From Phycisphaeraceae bacterium (GTDB lineage Bacteria > Planctomycetota > Phycisphaerae > Phycisphaerales > UBA1924), in assembly GCA_019636695.1 (NCBI GenBank), contig JAHBXD010000007.1:111601-175600 (forward strand): a DNA stretch of 64,000 nucleotides, in the 5' to 3' direction. Made by a program: the position numbers and the translations under genes. How positions within the stretch are numbered: position 1 is the first letter of the stretch; each line of letters opens with the position of its first letter. The notes beneath the pieces are model-generated. The model searched no databases and had not been told where the DNA came from. It worked only from the letters and a program-made list of their open reading frames with translations. Of the stretch, positions 63,912-64,000 are shown piece after piece.

Positions 63912-64000
63912 TGCCGGGGATGTAACCGTCGGAGAGGACTCCGGCGGCGTCGAAGTTTACGGCGGATTCGTGCAGACGGTTCGCCGATCGGGAGCAACGG
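63912..64000. other. Right edge, no gene recognised
   Basis: The last 89 bases show no start, stop or hairpin that can be assigned with confidence. A leftward frame across the edge is a low-complexity Arg/Ser-rich reading opposite the previous gene. Confidence 0.4.

Noticed and set aside
63201..63997. Leftward frames at the right edge
   Set aside because: They lie opposite the more protein-like rightward gene, and are Arg/Ser/Cys-rich without start signals. Kept as an alternative only because the rightward gene is itself unrecognised.

Overview
The window is about 64 kb of GC-rich bacterial DNA, most likely from a planctomycete of the class Phycisphaerae or a close relative. The evidence is a planctomycete-like 16S rRNA gene that stands alone (no 23S/5S follows it), a PEP-CTERM-type C-terminus, a secreted Asp-box protein ending in dockerin-like repeats, and a DUF58/BatA/VWA-type cluster with a prenyltransferase-fold protein. 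The assignment is inference from these features; no database search was possible.

Layout. (1) 1-9.5 kb, housekeeping: the start of a leftward gene at the left edge, a metallophosphoesterase, yidC, mnmE, a PEP-CTERM exported protein (leftward), recG, then a leftward rluB-type pseudouridine synthase with a small lipoprotein. The yidC-mnmE pair is a remnant of the order often found near replication origins. (2) 9.6-16.1 kb: a coiled-coil protein, a large secreted beta-propeller protein with its own terminator, a sugar-nucleotide epimerase/dehydratase and a ComF-type phosphoribosyltransferase. (3) 16.1-18.4 kb: a free-standing 16S rRNA unit with its own promoter, boxA-like element, long leader and intrinsic terminator. 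(4) 18.5-21.7 kb: purC (leftward), a GH10-like protein that lacks the usual catalytic glutamates, and a ComEA-like helix-hairpin-helix protein. (5) 31.8-21.8 kb, leftward: a tight six-gene operon with three SPFH/HflKC-type proteins (one fused to about seven membrane spans), an ABC ATPase, an ABC-2 permease and a large membrane-anchored protein. (6) 32.2-35.3 kb: a lone ABC-2 permease, a 76-residue single-span protein and a protein with a CX4CH motif. (7) 35.6-49.6 kb, rightward: a coiled-coil lipoprotein, then DUF58, BatA-like, VWA/membrane, 1202-residue coiled-coil, small, prenyltransferase-fold and NPCBM-like proteins. Many of these genes overlap by four bases (ATGA). No MoxR ATPase is present in the window. 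(8) 55.0-49.7 kb, leftward: a MacA-MacB-TolC-type tripartite efflux operon. (9) 55.0-63.9 kb, rightward: an MlaF-type ABC ATPase, then part of a type VI secretion locus (tagJ, tssE, tssF, tssG, clpV) and an unrecognised gene. The core tube, sheath and membrane-complex genes are not in the window and may lie beyond the right edge.

Recurrent signals. Several upstream regions contain a -10-like hexamer of the form TAC-N-(A/G)-T. At three genes the -10-like box lies only 5-9 bases from the start codon, which suggests leaderless mRNAs. No tRNA gene, CRISPR array, insertion sequence or phage gene was recognised.
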